From assembly GCA_023422955.1 (NCBI GenBank), contig JAFAGG010000028.1:1-18417 (forward strand): DNA of 18,417 nt, read 5' to 3'. The position numbers and the translations under genes are program-made. This DNA comes from Pseudomonadota bacterium. GTDB taxonomy: Bacteria; Pseudomonadota; Gammaproteobacteria; Burkholderiales; Burkholderiaceae_D. Of this stretch, positions 6,118 through 13,637 are shown one piece after another (positions within the stretch are counted from its first letter, which is position 1; each line of letters opens with the position of its first letter). The notes beneath the pieces are model-generated. The model had not been told where the DNA came from, ran no database searches, and was given only the letters and a program-made list of their open reading frames with translations.

Positions 6118-7011
6118 ATGCATCCTGGTTCCACGGCGACTGCGGGGGGCGTCGCCCCCCGCAAGTCGCAACCCGCTCGACGACAAGGTAATAAAAAAGT
6201 ACTGCCCGGCTTTAATCTGACGCTGGGCTATACCGTTTTTTATCTGAGTTTGATCGTCCTCATCCCGCTCTCGGCACTGATATTCAGAACCTTTTCCATG
6301 ACCTGGGAACAGTTCTGGGATGCCGCGACCGGACCGCGCGTGATGGCATCCTATCGCCTCACCTTCGGCGCTTCCTTCTTCGCCGCCTCGGTCAATGCCG
6401 TATTCGGCTTGTTGATCGCGTGGGTGCTGGTGCGCTATAAATTCCCCGGCAAGAAAATCATCGATGCGCTGGTGGATTTGCCCTTCGCCTTGCCCACCGC
6501 TGTCGCCGGTATTGCACTGACGGCAATCCTGGCCGGCAATGGCTGGATCGGTCAGTACCTGGAGCCGCTGGGCATACAGCTGGCGTTCAAACCGGCCGGT
6601 ATCGTGATTGCGCTGATTTTCATCGGTCTGCCTTTCGTGGTGCGTACCGTGCAACCGGTGCTGGAAGACGCGGAAAAGGAACTGGAAGAAGCCGCGATGT
6701 CGCTGGGCGCGACCCGCTGGCAGACCTTCACCAAGGTCATCCTGCCCTCGATTCTCCCCGCGCTGATGACCGGCTTTGCGATGGCCTTTGCACGCGCCAT
6801 CGGTGAATACGGCTCGGTGGTCTTCATCGCCGGCAACGTGCCGATGGAGTCCGAGATCGTGCCGCTGATCATCATCGGCAAGCTGGAGCAATACGACTAT
6901 GCGGGCGCCACCGCCGTGGCCACCGTGATGCTGATCGCGTCCTTCGTCATGCTGCTGGCCATCAATGGCCTGCAAGCCTGGCAACGACGTAACATGGGAG
7001 CGGGAGCATGA
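6118..7011 (+). CDS. cysT: Sulfate/thiosulfate ABC importer, permease CysT (CysU)
   Basis: One of the two inner-membrane permeases of the sulfate importer. Its 297 residues give about six membrane segments (roughly 36-58, 84-106, 117-139, 159-181, 215-235, 265-287). The EAA loop (EEAAMSLGATRW, 190-201), which docks on CysA, is clear. VLPGFNLTLG near residue 28, LPFALPTAVAG at 121-131 and FVVRTVQPVLE at 173-183 are CysT signatures. The N-terminal extension before VLPGF is 27 residues, against about eight in E. coli. No alternative in-frame ATG, GTG or TTG exists between 6118 and that motif, so the start is forced although no clear Shine-Dalgarno precedes it. Translation is probably coupled to the receptor gene two bases upstream. 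The extension contains a very stable hairpin. The last codons overlap cysW by ATGA. Confidence 0.95.
   Translation: MHPGSTATAGGVAPRKSQPARRQGNKKVLPGFNLTLGYTVFYLSLIVLIPLSALIFRTFSMTWEQFWDAATGPRVMASYRLTFGASFFAASVNAVFGLLIAWVLVRYKFPGKKIIDALVDLPFALPTAVAGIALTAILAGNGWIGQYLEPLGIQLAFKPAGIVIALIFIGLPFVVRTVQPVLEDAEKELEEAAMSLGATRWQTFTKVILPSILPALMTGFAMAFARAIGEYGSVVFIAGNVPMESEIVPLIIIGKLEQYDYAGATAVATVMLIASFVMLLAINGLQAWQRRNMGAGA
6141..6163 (+). promoter_or_regulatory. GC-rich 10-bp hairpin within the first codons of cysT
   Basis: TGCGGGGGGC (6141-6150) pairs perfectly with GCCCCCCGCA (6154-6163) around a three-base GTC loop, starting 23 bases after the cysT start. It lies just downstream of the receptor coding sequence, where periplasmic-receptor operons often carry an mRNA 3'-stabilising stem-loop that keeps receptor output above permease output. 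Here it is inside the permease reading frame, encoding A-G-G-V-A-P-R. A regulatory role is inferred from position and stability. Confidence 0.6.
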
Positions 7012-7925
7012 ACAGAACTTCTTCCGTCTCGGTGCGCCAGGGCACGACTGAAACCGCCTGGGTGCGTTACCTGCTGACGGCGATTGCGGTCGCCTTCATG
7101 CTGCTGTTTCTGATCCTGCCGCTGGCTGCTGTTTTCACCGAAGCACTGCGCAATGGCTGGGGCGCCTATCTGGAAGCCCTGCGCGACCCCGATGCCTGGT
7201 CGGCTATACGCCTGACCTTGCTGACCGCAGCGATTGCGGTGCCGGTGAACCTGGTATTCGGCGTCGCCGCCGCCTGGGCGATTGCCAAGTACGAGTTCAG
7301 GGGCAAGTCCATCCTCACCACGCTGGTCGATCTGCCGTTCTCGGTGTCGCCAGTGGTGGCCGGCCTGATCTACATGCTGGTATTCGGCGCGCAGGGCTGG
7401 CTGGGGCCGTGGCTGGCAGAACATGACATCAAGATCGTGTTCGCAGTGCCAGGCATCGTGCTGGCCACGGTATTCATCACCTTCCCCTTCATTGCGCGCG
7501 AACTGATTCCGCTGATGGAAGCGCAGGGCAACGAGGAAGAACAGGCCGCGATTGTGCTGGGTGCGACCGGCTGGCAGACCTTCTGGCATGTGACGCTGCC
7601 CAACATCAAGTGGGGCCTGATCTATGGCGTGATCCTGTGTAATGCAAGGGCGATGGGCGAGTTCGGCGCGGTATCGGTGGTGTCCGGTTACATCCGCGGC
7701 CAGACCACGACCATGCCGCTGTACGTGGAAATTCTCTACAACGAATACCAGGCGGTAGCCGCTTTTGCGGTGGCCTCGCTGCTGGCGCTGCTGGCGCTGG
7801 TGACGCTGGTGATCAAGACCTGGGCGGAATGGCGTCATGAGCGTGAAATGCGCGCGATCGCCGAGTTGCCGCCGGAAAGACCGCAAACGCCTGCGGCGAC
7901 ATCTGTAATGAAAGAAGCGACATGA
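7008..7925 (+). CDS. cysW: Sulfate/thiosulfate ABC importer, permease CysW
   Basis: Second permease subunit, partner of CysT and docked on CysA. The 305-residue product has about six membrane segments (from around 20-45 to 250-272), VDLPFSVSPVVAGLIY at 107-122, FPFIARELIPLM at 159-170, and an EAA loop (EEEQAAIVLGATGW, 176-189) whose Q-A-A variant is usual for CysW. The C-terminal ~30 residues are a hydrophilic, Pro/Glu-rich cytoplasmic tail. The ATG overlaps the cysT stop (ATGA, 7008-7011), with GGGAGC just upstream as ribosome-binding site, so translation is probably coupled. The stop overlaps the cysA start in the same way. Confidence 0.96.
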   Translation: MNRTSSVSVRQGTTETAWVRYLLTAIAVAFMLLFLILPLAAVFTEALRNGWGAYLEALRDPDAWSAIRLTLLTAAIAVPVNLVFGVAAAWAIAKYEFRGKSILTTLVDLPFSVSPVVAGLIYMLVFGAQGWLGPWLAEHDIKIVFAVPGIVLATVFITFPFIARELIPLMEAQGNEEEQAAIVLGATGWQTFWHVTLPNIKWGLIYGVILCNARAMGEFGAVSVVSGYIRGQTTTMPLYVEILYNEYQAVAAFAVASLLALLALVTLVIKTWAEWRHEREMRAIAELPPERPQTPAATSVMKEAT

Positions 7926-9007
7926 GTATCGAAATTCGCAATGTGGATAAGCACTTCGGCAGTTTTCACGCGCTGAAGGACGTCAACCTGCACATAGACT
8001 CCGGCGAACTGCTGGCCTTGCTGGGTCCGTCCGGCTGCGGCAAGACCACGCTCTTGCGCATCATCGCGGGGCTGGAGACTGCAGATCAGGGCAGCATCCT
8101 GTTTTCCGGCGAAGATGCGACCGACCTGCATGTGCGCGAACGCCAGGTCGGCTTCGTGTTCCAGCATTACGCGCTGTTTCGCCACATGACGGTGTTCGAG
8201 AACGTGGCCTTCGGTTTGCGCGTGCGTCCGCGTGCCACGCGTCCGTCGGATGAGCAGATCAAGAAAAAAGTGCACGACCTGCTGAGCCTGGTGCAGCTGG
8301 ACTGGCTGGCCGATCGCTATCCGGCACAGCTGTCGGGCGGCCAGCGCCAGCGTATCGCACTGGCGCGCGCGCTGGCGGTGGAGCCTAAAGTCTTGCTGCT
8401 GGACGAGCCTTTCGGCGCGCTGGATGCGAAGGTGCGTAAAGAGCTGCGCCGCTGGCTGCGCCGCCTGCATGATGAACTGCATGTGACCAGTATCTTCGTC
8501 ACCCATGATCAGGAAGAAGCGCTGGAAGTGGCGGACCGCGTGGTGCTGATGAATACAGGCCATATCGAACAAGTCGGCACGCCGCAGCAGGTATGGGACC
8601 ATCCCGCCAGCCCCTTCGTGTACGGCTTCCTGGGCGACGTGAACCTGTTCCACGGCCGCGCCCACGAAGGCCTGGTGCACCTGGAAGGCATCGCCATCGA
8701 TTCGCCGGAACACCAGGAAGCGCAGAATGCCAAGGCTTTTGCCTATGTGCGTCCGCACGACCTGGAAGTGTCGCGTTATGAAGCTGGCGCAACCGGTATC
8801 GTCGCCAATCTGGAACGTGCGATTGTCGTCGGCCCGATCGCCCGCCTGGAATTGCTGCCGGTCGATCCGCAACAACCCAGCGGCCACGATCCGCTGATCG
8901 AAGCGCAGATTCCTGCCGAGCAATTCCGCGCGCTGGGCATCAAGGAAGGCGAACAGGTCGTGGTATCGCCGCGCAAGGCCAGGGTGTTTTTGCATCCGAC
9001 CACTTAA
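7922..9007 (+). CDS. cysA: Sulfate/thiosulfate import ATP-binding protein CysA
   Basis: ATPase that powers the CysTW importer at the cytoplasmic face. The 361-residue protein shows every nucleotide-binding motif: Walker A GPSGCGKTT (35-43), Q-loop Gln81, signature LSGGQRQRIALARAL (137-151), Walker B VLLLDEP (157-163) and switch His195. Residues from about 240 onward form the C-terminal regulatory (TOBE-like) domain seen in CysA. The start ATG overlaps the cysW stop (7922-7925), with GAAAGAAGCG upstream. A strong terminator follows directly, so cysA is the last gene of the operon. No LysR-type regulator such as CysB, a common neighbour of this cluster in related bacteria, follows it. Confidence 0.97.
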   Translation: MSIEIRNVDKHFGSFHALKDVNLHIDSGELLALLGPSGCGKTTLLRIIAGLETADQGSILFSGEDATDLHVRERQVGFVFQHYALFRHMTVFENVAFGLRVRPRATRPSDEQIKKKVHDLLSLVQLDWLADRYPAQLSGGQRQRIALARALAVEPKVLLLDEPFGALDAKVRKELRRWLRRLHDELHVTSIFVTHDQEEALEVADRVVLMNTGHIEQVGTPQQVWDHPASPFVYGFLGDVNLFHGRAHEGLVHLEGIAIDSPEHQEAQNAKAFAYVRPHDLEVSRYEAGATGIVANLERAIVVGPIARLELLPVDPQQPSGHDPLIEAQIPAEQFRALGIKEGEQVVVSPRKARVFLHPTT

Positions 9008-9024
9008 CGGTTCGTGTTTCCACG

Positions 9025-9058
9025 AAAAAGCAGCTCTTGAAAAGGAGCTGCTTTTTTT
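9025..9058 (+). terminator. Intrinsic terminator after cysA
   Basis: GCAGCTC (9030-9036) pairs with GAGCTGC (9045-9051) around an eight-base loop and is followed by seven Ts (9052-9058). The preceding A-run (9025-9029) pairs with the T-run, extending the stem to about 12 bp and making it potentially active on both strands. It closes the sulfur-uptake operon 18 bases after the stop. Confidence 0.9.
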
Positions 9059-9221
9059 GTGCCGGCGATCCGGTCGCCGGACATCTGCTCTAGCCTGATG
9101 CTGGCTGTCTCGCAGAAAGAGCTGCGCGAACCGCGATCGAATCATTCATAATCATCCCGCACAATGCACCGTTTGGTGCGGTTTCGGATGTCTGGTCGGG
9201 ATTGAAACGAGGAAAGAAGGA

Positions 9222-10202
9222 ATGTTGAAAAAGATGCGCACCGGCGCGTTGCTAGTCTTAGGCATGTTCATTTCACAGGTAACGGTCGTCCATGCCAATG
9301 ATGCCTATCCGACCAAGCCCATCCGGATGGTGGTGCCGTATGCGGCCGGCGGTGATACCGATCTGATCGCGCGTAAATTGGGCCAGGTGATAACGGCGTC
9401 GATGCGCCAGCAGATCATTATCGATAACCGCCCGGGTGCAAACGGCATCATCGGTACAGAGCTGGTCGCCAAGGCACCAAGCGATGGCTATACCTTGCTG
9501 ATGGGCGCGGCGTCGACCCATGTGATCAATCCCTTTCTTTACCCCTCGCTTCGATATGATCCGATCAAGGATTTTATGCCGGTTTCCGGCGTGACCAATA
9601 TTCCGATGTTCCTGGTGGTTCATCCCTCGTTGCCAGTGAAATCGGTTCAAGATTTGATCGCGCTCGCCAAGTCCAAACCCGGGCATCTGAATTACGCTTC
9701 GGCCGGAAACGGTAGTCCCCAGCATCTTTCCGGTGAAATGTTGAGGATGGCAGCCGGTATCGACATCAACCATATCCCGTACAAAGGAGGCGGCCCTGCC
9801 ACTATTGATGTCGTAGCGGGACAGGTGGAAATGATGTTCGCTTTCACGGCAACTGCGTTGCCGTATATGAGAACCGGTCACCTACGTGCTTTGGCCGCCA
9901 CCACCCGGGAACCGCTTGCGTTGGCCCCCCAGGTTCCTTCGGTGCATCAGGTCGGTTTGCCGCAACTGGAGCTCAGTTCATGGATGGGCGTATTCGCACC
10001 AGCAGGGACGCCACCGGCGATCGTCAAGCAATTGAATGCAGAGATTACGAAAGCGATGAGCAGTCCCGAGATGAAGGATGCGCTGACCAAGGTAGGCGGC
10101 GTACTGATCGCTGGTACGCCCCAGGATTTTGCTACCTTCATTCACAGTGAAACGGACAAATGGGGCAAGTTGGTGAAAGACTCAGGCGCAAAAATAGACT
10201 GA
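9222..10202 (+). CDS. Bug-family (TctC-like) periplasmic solute-binding protein
   Basis: A 326-residue extracytoplasmic receptor of the Bug / tripartite tricarboxylate transporter family, which is greatly expanded in Burkholderiales. It has a Sec signal with a V-H-A cleavage site (after about Ala25), then the family hallmarks YPTKPIRMVVPYAAGGDTD (29-47), a DNRPGANG motif near 72-80, a GYTLLMG block and HIPYKGGGPA. Known members bind carboxylates, amino acids or aromatic acids with a shared pocket, so the ligand cannot be read from sequence. No TctA or TctB membrane partners are in the window, which is usual for Bug proteins. The ATG has a long AGGAAAGAAGGA Shine-Dalgarno. It is isolated: a terminator lies before it and a gene-free stretch after it. 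The upstream gap (9059-9221) holds a small GCACC-N4-GGTGC hairpin and an AT-rich CATAAT near 9144 as a possible -10. Confidence 0.92.
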   Translation: MLKKMRTGALLVLGMFISQVTVVHANDAYPTKPIRMVVPYAAGGDTDLIARKLGQVITASMRQQIIIDNRPGANGIIGTELVAKAPSDGYTLLMGAASTHVINPFLYPSLRYDPIKDFMPVSGVTNIPMFLVVHPSLPVKSVQDLIALAKSKPGHLNYASAGNGSPQHLSGEMLRMAAGIDINHIPYKGGGPATIDVVAGQVEMMFAFTATALPYMRTGHLRALAATTREPLALAPQVPSVHQVGLPQLELSSWMGVFAPAGTPPAIVKQLNAEITKAMSSPEMKDALTKVGGVLIAGTPQDFATFIHSETDKWGKLVKDSGAKID

Positions 10203-10779
10203 TAGCTGCCGGGTCTGCCGTCTACGCTTGGCTAGGCGGTACGTTCGCATTGCAACCGGTCTGTCACGGTAAGGATGAAAAATGTGGGGCGAGCTGCAGG
10301 TTGAAGACGCGCCATCCTGCCCCATCACGATGGGCTGAATACAGCACCTCAAACTTATCTCATGGCTTGAAGGTGGCCGCTTCGTCAAAAAATGTATCTC
10401 GGTAAAGAATCTGTTGCCCAAGCAATCACAGCTTGGCTTCTTCGCCGCCATCGAGGTTCCTAGGCATTAAATTTTCCAACGGATTTTCCCACGATTACTT
10501 CCTGTCGCTAAGGTGGACGAGACAAGGAGAGTGCTTCCGCTCCCATCTTGTAGTTGCGCATCGGGGCAGCAACACCGCCTTTCCATCCTGTCGTTCTGTA
10601 GTTATCGAAATAAAGCAAAGTAGCCCTTGCCGGGTCTCTGGGGCATGAGTGGTAGCCGACCGGAAATACTGAGTCAGGCAGGGGGCGCGTTGGCTCTCGG
10701 ATAACCGGATCGTCCTTATCCCCTACAATAGCCGCTTGGTGGCGCGCCTGAGCAGCCACCGCCTCCCTGATAAGGTTTC
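10203..10779. other. 577-bp stretch with no supportable gene
   Basis: I find no gene here. The short open frames on both strands have no clear ribosome-binding site and match nothing I recognise. Codon use and base composition look less structured than in the neighbouring genes, which would suit a decayed remnant. One frame (about 10340-10467) reads as a plausible ~40-residue protein-like tail that follows a TGA with no start, possibly a gene relic. At the right end, TACAAT at 10724-10729 could be the -10 of the downstream ABC operon, and GGTGGC/GCCACC (10738-10743, 10755-10760) forms a small stem in its likely leader. No tRNA, insertion sequence or target duplication is visible. Confidence 0.5.
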
Positions 10780-11748
10780 ATGGTGAACACTGTCATTTCC
10801 ATCCAAGGCTTGAACAAAACATACGCTTCCGGCTTCCAGGCATTAAAGCGCATCGATCTCGACATCCGTCGCGGAGAAATCTTTGCGCTGCTGGGCCCCA
10901 ACGGCGCCGGCAAGACCACGCTGATTTCCATCATCTGCGGCATCGTTACGCCCAGCGCGGGCACGGTACTGGCCGACGGCCATGACATCGTGCGCGATTA
11001 CCGGGCCGCGCGCGCCAAGATCGGGCTGGTGCCGCAGGAATTGTTTACCGAAGCGTTCGAAAGCGTATGGAGCACCGTGAAGTTTTCGCGCGGTCTGTTC
11101 GGCAAGCCGCCCAATGATGCGCATCTGGAAAAGGTGCTGAAGGATCTGTCGCTGTGGGACAAGCGCAATTCTAAGATCATGGCGCTGTCCGGCGGCATGA
11201 AGCGGCGGGTGATGATTGCCAAGGCACTGAGCCATGAACCGGACATCCTGTTTCTCGACGAGCCGACCGCCGGCGTCGACGTGGAACTGCGGCGCGGCAT
11301 GTGGGACATGGTGCGCCGTTTGCGCGCAAGCGGCGTGACCGTCATCCTGACCACGCACTACATCGAGGAAGCCGAGGAAATGGCGGATCGCATCGGCGTG
11401 ATCAACCACGGCGAGATCCTGCTGGTGGAAGACAAGACGGCGCTGATGAAAAAATTGGGCAAGAAGCAGTTGACGCTGCACCTGCCGCAGGCGCTGGCCG
11501 ATATTCCGCCGGTCTTGAAAGACTTGCCGCTGGAACTGTCGGCAGACGGCAGCCAGCTCACCTATACCTTCGATGCACAATCGGAGGATGCCGGCATACC
11601 GGCTTTGCTGCAGCGTCTCAGTGAAGCAGGCATTCAATTCAAAGATTTGCAAACGCGTGAAAGCTCGCTGGAAGATATTTTCGTGAGCCTGGTGCATAGC
11701 GGAGAGAAACAAAGCGGAGGAAAGCAGATCGGAGGAAAACAGGCATGA
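10780..11748 (+). CDS. yadG: ABC-2 type exporter ATPase, YadG-like
   Basis: ATP-hydrolysing subunit of a two-component ABC-2 exporter. The 322-residue protein contains Walker A GPNGAGKTT (39-47), Q-loop Gln86 in GLVPQE, signature LSGGMKRR (136-143), Walker B ILFLDEP (156-162) and switch His193. LVPQELF, DLSLWDKRN, EPTAGVDVELRR and the late SLEDIFVSLV block parallel E. coli YadG over the whole length. The substrate is not known; related pairs are only loosely linked to lipid, polysaccharide or drug export. The start ATG at 10780 has AAGG upstream; a GTG one codon later is an alternative. The extreme C-terminus (about residues 307-321) is three repeats of a five-residue GGKQ-containing unit, absent from E. 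coli YadG, and its DNA supplies the ribosome-binding site of the overlapping permease gene. Confidence 0.9.
   Translation: MVNTVISIQGLNKTYASGFQALKRIDLDIRRGEIFALLGPNGAGKTTLISIICGIVTPSAGTVLADGHDIVRDYRAARAKIGLVPQELFTEAFESVWSTVKFSRGLFGKPPNDAHLEKVLKDLSLWDKRNSKIMALSGGMKRRVMIAKALSHEPDILFLDEPTAGVDVELRRGMWDMVRRLRASGVTVILTTHYIEEAEEMADRIGVINHGEILLVEDKTALMKKLGKKQLTLHLPQALADIPPVLKDLPLELSADGSQLTYTFDAQSEDAGIPALLQRLSEAGIQFKDLQTRESSLEDIFVSLVHSGEKQSGGKQIGGKQA
11698..11742 (+). repeat. Three 15-bp tandem repeats at the 3' end of yadG, each with a Shine-Dalgarno-like core
   Basis: Three in-frame copies (11698-11712, 11713-11727, 11728-11742) share GCGGAGGAAA-type sequence and encode SGEKQ, SGGKQ and IGGKQ. The last two contain GGAGGAAA; the final one sits about eight bases before the yadH ATG at 11745. 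Copies two and three differ at only three of fifteen positions, so the expansion looks recent. Confidence 0.8.
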
Positions 11749-12506
11749 ACTTTCATGGCGTGAAAGCAATTTACGGTTTCGAAATGGCGCGCTGGTGGCG
11801 CACGCTGGCGCAGAGCATCGCGTCGCCGGTGATTTCCACCTCGCTGTATTTCATCGTGTTCGGTGCGGCGATCGGCTCGCGCATGCAGGAAATCGACGGC
11901 GTCAGCTACGGCGCCTACATCGTGCCGGGCCTGATCATGCTGTCGGTGCTGACCGAGAGCATTTCCAATGCCTCGTTCGGCATCTACATGCCGAAGTGGG
12001 CCGGCACGATTTACGAAGTGCTGTCGGCGCCGGTGTCGCCGCTGGAAATCGTGGTCGGCTACGTGGGCGCGGCGGCGACCAAGTCCTTTTTGCTGGGACT
12101 GATCATTCTTGCCACGGCACGACTGTTTGTCGATTACACCATCCTGCATCCGTTCTGGATGCTGGGCTTCCTGATTCTGACCTCGCTGACCTTCAGCCTG
12201 TTCGGATTCGTGATCGGCATCTGGGCCGACGGCTGGGAAAAGCTGCAGATCGTGCCCATCATGATCGTCACGCCGCTGGCTTTCCTCGGCGGCAGCTTCT
12301 ATTCGATCAACATGCTGCCGGAGTTCTGGCGTCAGGTGACGCTGTTCAATCCGGTGGTGTATCTGGTCAGCGGTTTTCGCTGGGCGTTTTACGGCGTGTC
12401 CGATGTGAACGTGGAAGTCAGTCTGGCCATGACGCTGTTTTTCATGCTGCTGTGCCTGGGCGCGGTGTGGTGGATATTCCGCAGCGGTTACCGGCTGAAA
12501 AAATAA
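11745..12506 (+). CDS. yadH: ABC-2 type exporter permease, YadH-like
   Basis: Membrane partner of the YadG-like ATPase. The 253-residue protein has six predicted membrane segments (about 25-45, 57-77, 105-127, 136-158, 169-189, 228-246) and ABC-2 permease hallmarks matching E. coli YadH: SLYFIVFGAAIGSRM (33-47), YIVPGLIMLSVLT (58-70), the TPLAFLGGSFYSINMLP stretch (176-192) and FNPVVYLVSGFRWAFYG (201-217). The ATG overlaps the yadG stop (ATGA at 11745-11748), so synthesis is coupled. It has no substrate-specifying partner in the window. After the stop (12507-12635) there is no convincing terminator, only a six-pair GCGGTT/AACCGC stem, so read-through into ldhA is possible. Confidence 0.92.
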   Translation: MNFHGVKAIYGFEMARWWRTLAQSIASPVISTSLYFIVFGAAIGSRMQEIDGVSYGAYIVPGLIMLSVLTESISNASFGIYMPKWAGTIYEVLSAPVSPLEIVVGYVGAAATKSFLLGLIILATARLFVDYTILHPFWMLGFLILTSLTFSLFGFVIGIWADGWEKLQIVPIMIVTPLAFLGGSFYSINMLPEFWRQVTLFNPVVYLVSGFRWAFYGVSDVNVEVSLAMTLFFMLLCLGAVWWIFRSGYRLKK

Positions 12507-12635
12507 CATTCTCTTGTGCAAGTGCAGCATGCGGCGAACGCCCTGCGGTTAGCATGAGCCGTTAAACCGCTGCCTTATCCCGGTCCTTACCGTAATGCCT
12601 GGCCGGACCCGACGGACCAGATATAAGGAGGAAAC

Positions 12636-13634
12636 ATGCGCGTTGCCGTCTTCAGCACCCAGAACTACGACCGCTTATTTCTCGATGCCGCGAATCAGGG
12701 CCGGCATGAGCTGACCTACCATGAAGTCCGGCTGAGTCCCACGACAGCGCCCCTGGCGGCGGGCTATGAGGCGGTATGCGCCTTCGTCAACGACCAGTTG
12801 TCGGAAGAAACGCTGACCCTGCTGCAGCAAGGCGGCACCCGCCTGGTCGCGCTACGCTCGGCCGGTTTCAATCACGTGGACTTGCCGGCGGCCGACCGGT
12901 TGGGATTGACGGTAGCGCGAGTGCCGGCCTATTCGCCCAATGCGGTGGCCGAACATGCAGTCGCCCTGGTGATGAGCCTGAACCGGCGCACCTTCCGCGC
13001 CTACAACCGCGTGCGCGAAGGGAATTTCTCGCTGGAGGGGCTGATCGGTTTCGATTTGTTCGGCAAGACCGTGGGCGTGATCGGCACCGGCAAGATAGGA
13101 CTGAATTTTGCGCGCATCCTGCACGGCTTCGGTTGCCGCATCCTTGCAGCCGATCCGTATCCGGACAAGGATGCGCCCGATTATGTGTCCTATGTATCGC
13201 CCGCCGAGCTGTATGCGCAATCCGACATCATTTCCCTGCATTGCCCGCTGACGCCGCAAACGCATCATCTGATCAACGATGACGCGATCGCGCAGATGAA
13301 GCCGGGAGTCACGCTGATCAATACCTCGCGCGGCGCGGTGATCGATACGCGCGCGCTGATACGCGGACTCAAGTCGGGCAAGATAGGCTTGCTGGGACTG
13401 GATGTGTACGAGGAAGAAGAAAACCTGTTCTTCCGCAATCTGTCGGATCGCATCATCGACGACGACCTGTTCATGCGGCTCACCACTTTCCCCAATGTCC
13501 TGATCACCGGTCACCAGGGTTTCTTCACCCAGGAAGCGCTGGGCAATATCGCGCAGACCACGCTGGATAACATCAGCGCTTTTGAAAACGGGCAGGGCAC
13601 GCTGCACCGGGTCACGGCCGGCAAGGTGGTCTGA
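12636..13634 (+). CDS. ldhA: Fermentative D-lactate dehydrogenase, LdhA-like
   Basis: Cytosolic NADH-dependent reduction of pyruvate to D-lactate. The 332-residue protein matches E. coli LdhA (329) along its length: CAFVND near 48-53, ALRSAGFNHVDL at 72-83, EHAVALVMSLNRR at 106-118, the Rossmann GTGKIG at 150-155 and DVYEEEENLFF at 256-266. The catalytic set Arg232 (NTSRGA), Glu261 and His293 (TGHQGF) is present with family spacing. The H-Q-x-F after the catalytic His and the F-F tract typify D-LDH rather than other 2-hydroxyacid dehydrogenases. A textbook AAGGAGGAAAC precedes the ATG, suggesting high translation. A lactate permease gene follows three bases after the stop, supporting lactate as the substrate. 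Confidence 0.92.
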   Translation: MRVAVFSTQNYDRLFLDAANQGRHELTYHEVRLSPTTAPLAAGYEAVCAFVNDQLSEETLTLLQQGGTRLVALRSAGFNHVDLPAADRLGLTVARVPAYSPNAVAEHAVALVMSLNRRTFRAYNRVREGNFSLEGLIGFDLFGKTVGVIGTGKIGLNFARILHGFGCRILAADPYPDKDAPDYVSYVSPAELYAQSDIISLHCPLTPQTHHLINDDAIAQMKPGVTLINTSRGAVIDTRALIRGLKSGKIGLLGLDVYEEEENLFFRNLSDRIIDDDLFMRLTTFPNVLITGHQGFFTQEALGNIAQTTLDNISAFENGQGTLHRVTAGKVV

Positions 13635-13637
13635 CGC

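Noticed and set aside
7835..9145. A 436-codon minus-strand frame opposite cysA, and similar ones at 4892-6067 and 6897-7886.
   Set aside because: All are opposite well-supported sulfur-transport genes, have antisense-like composition and no family resemblance.
10182..10759. Minus-strand frames of 83-89 codons and plus-strand frames of 71-81 codons in the gene-poor stretch.
   Set aside because: They lack ribosome-binding sites, overlap each other on both strands and resemble no known family, so none could be supported as a gene.
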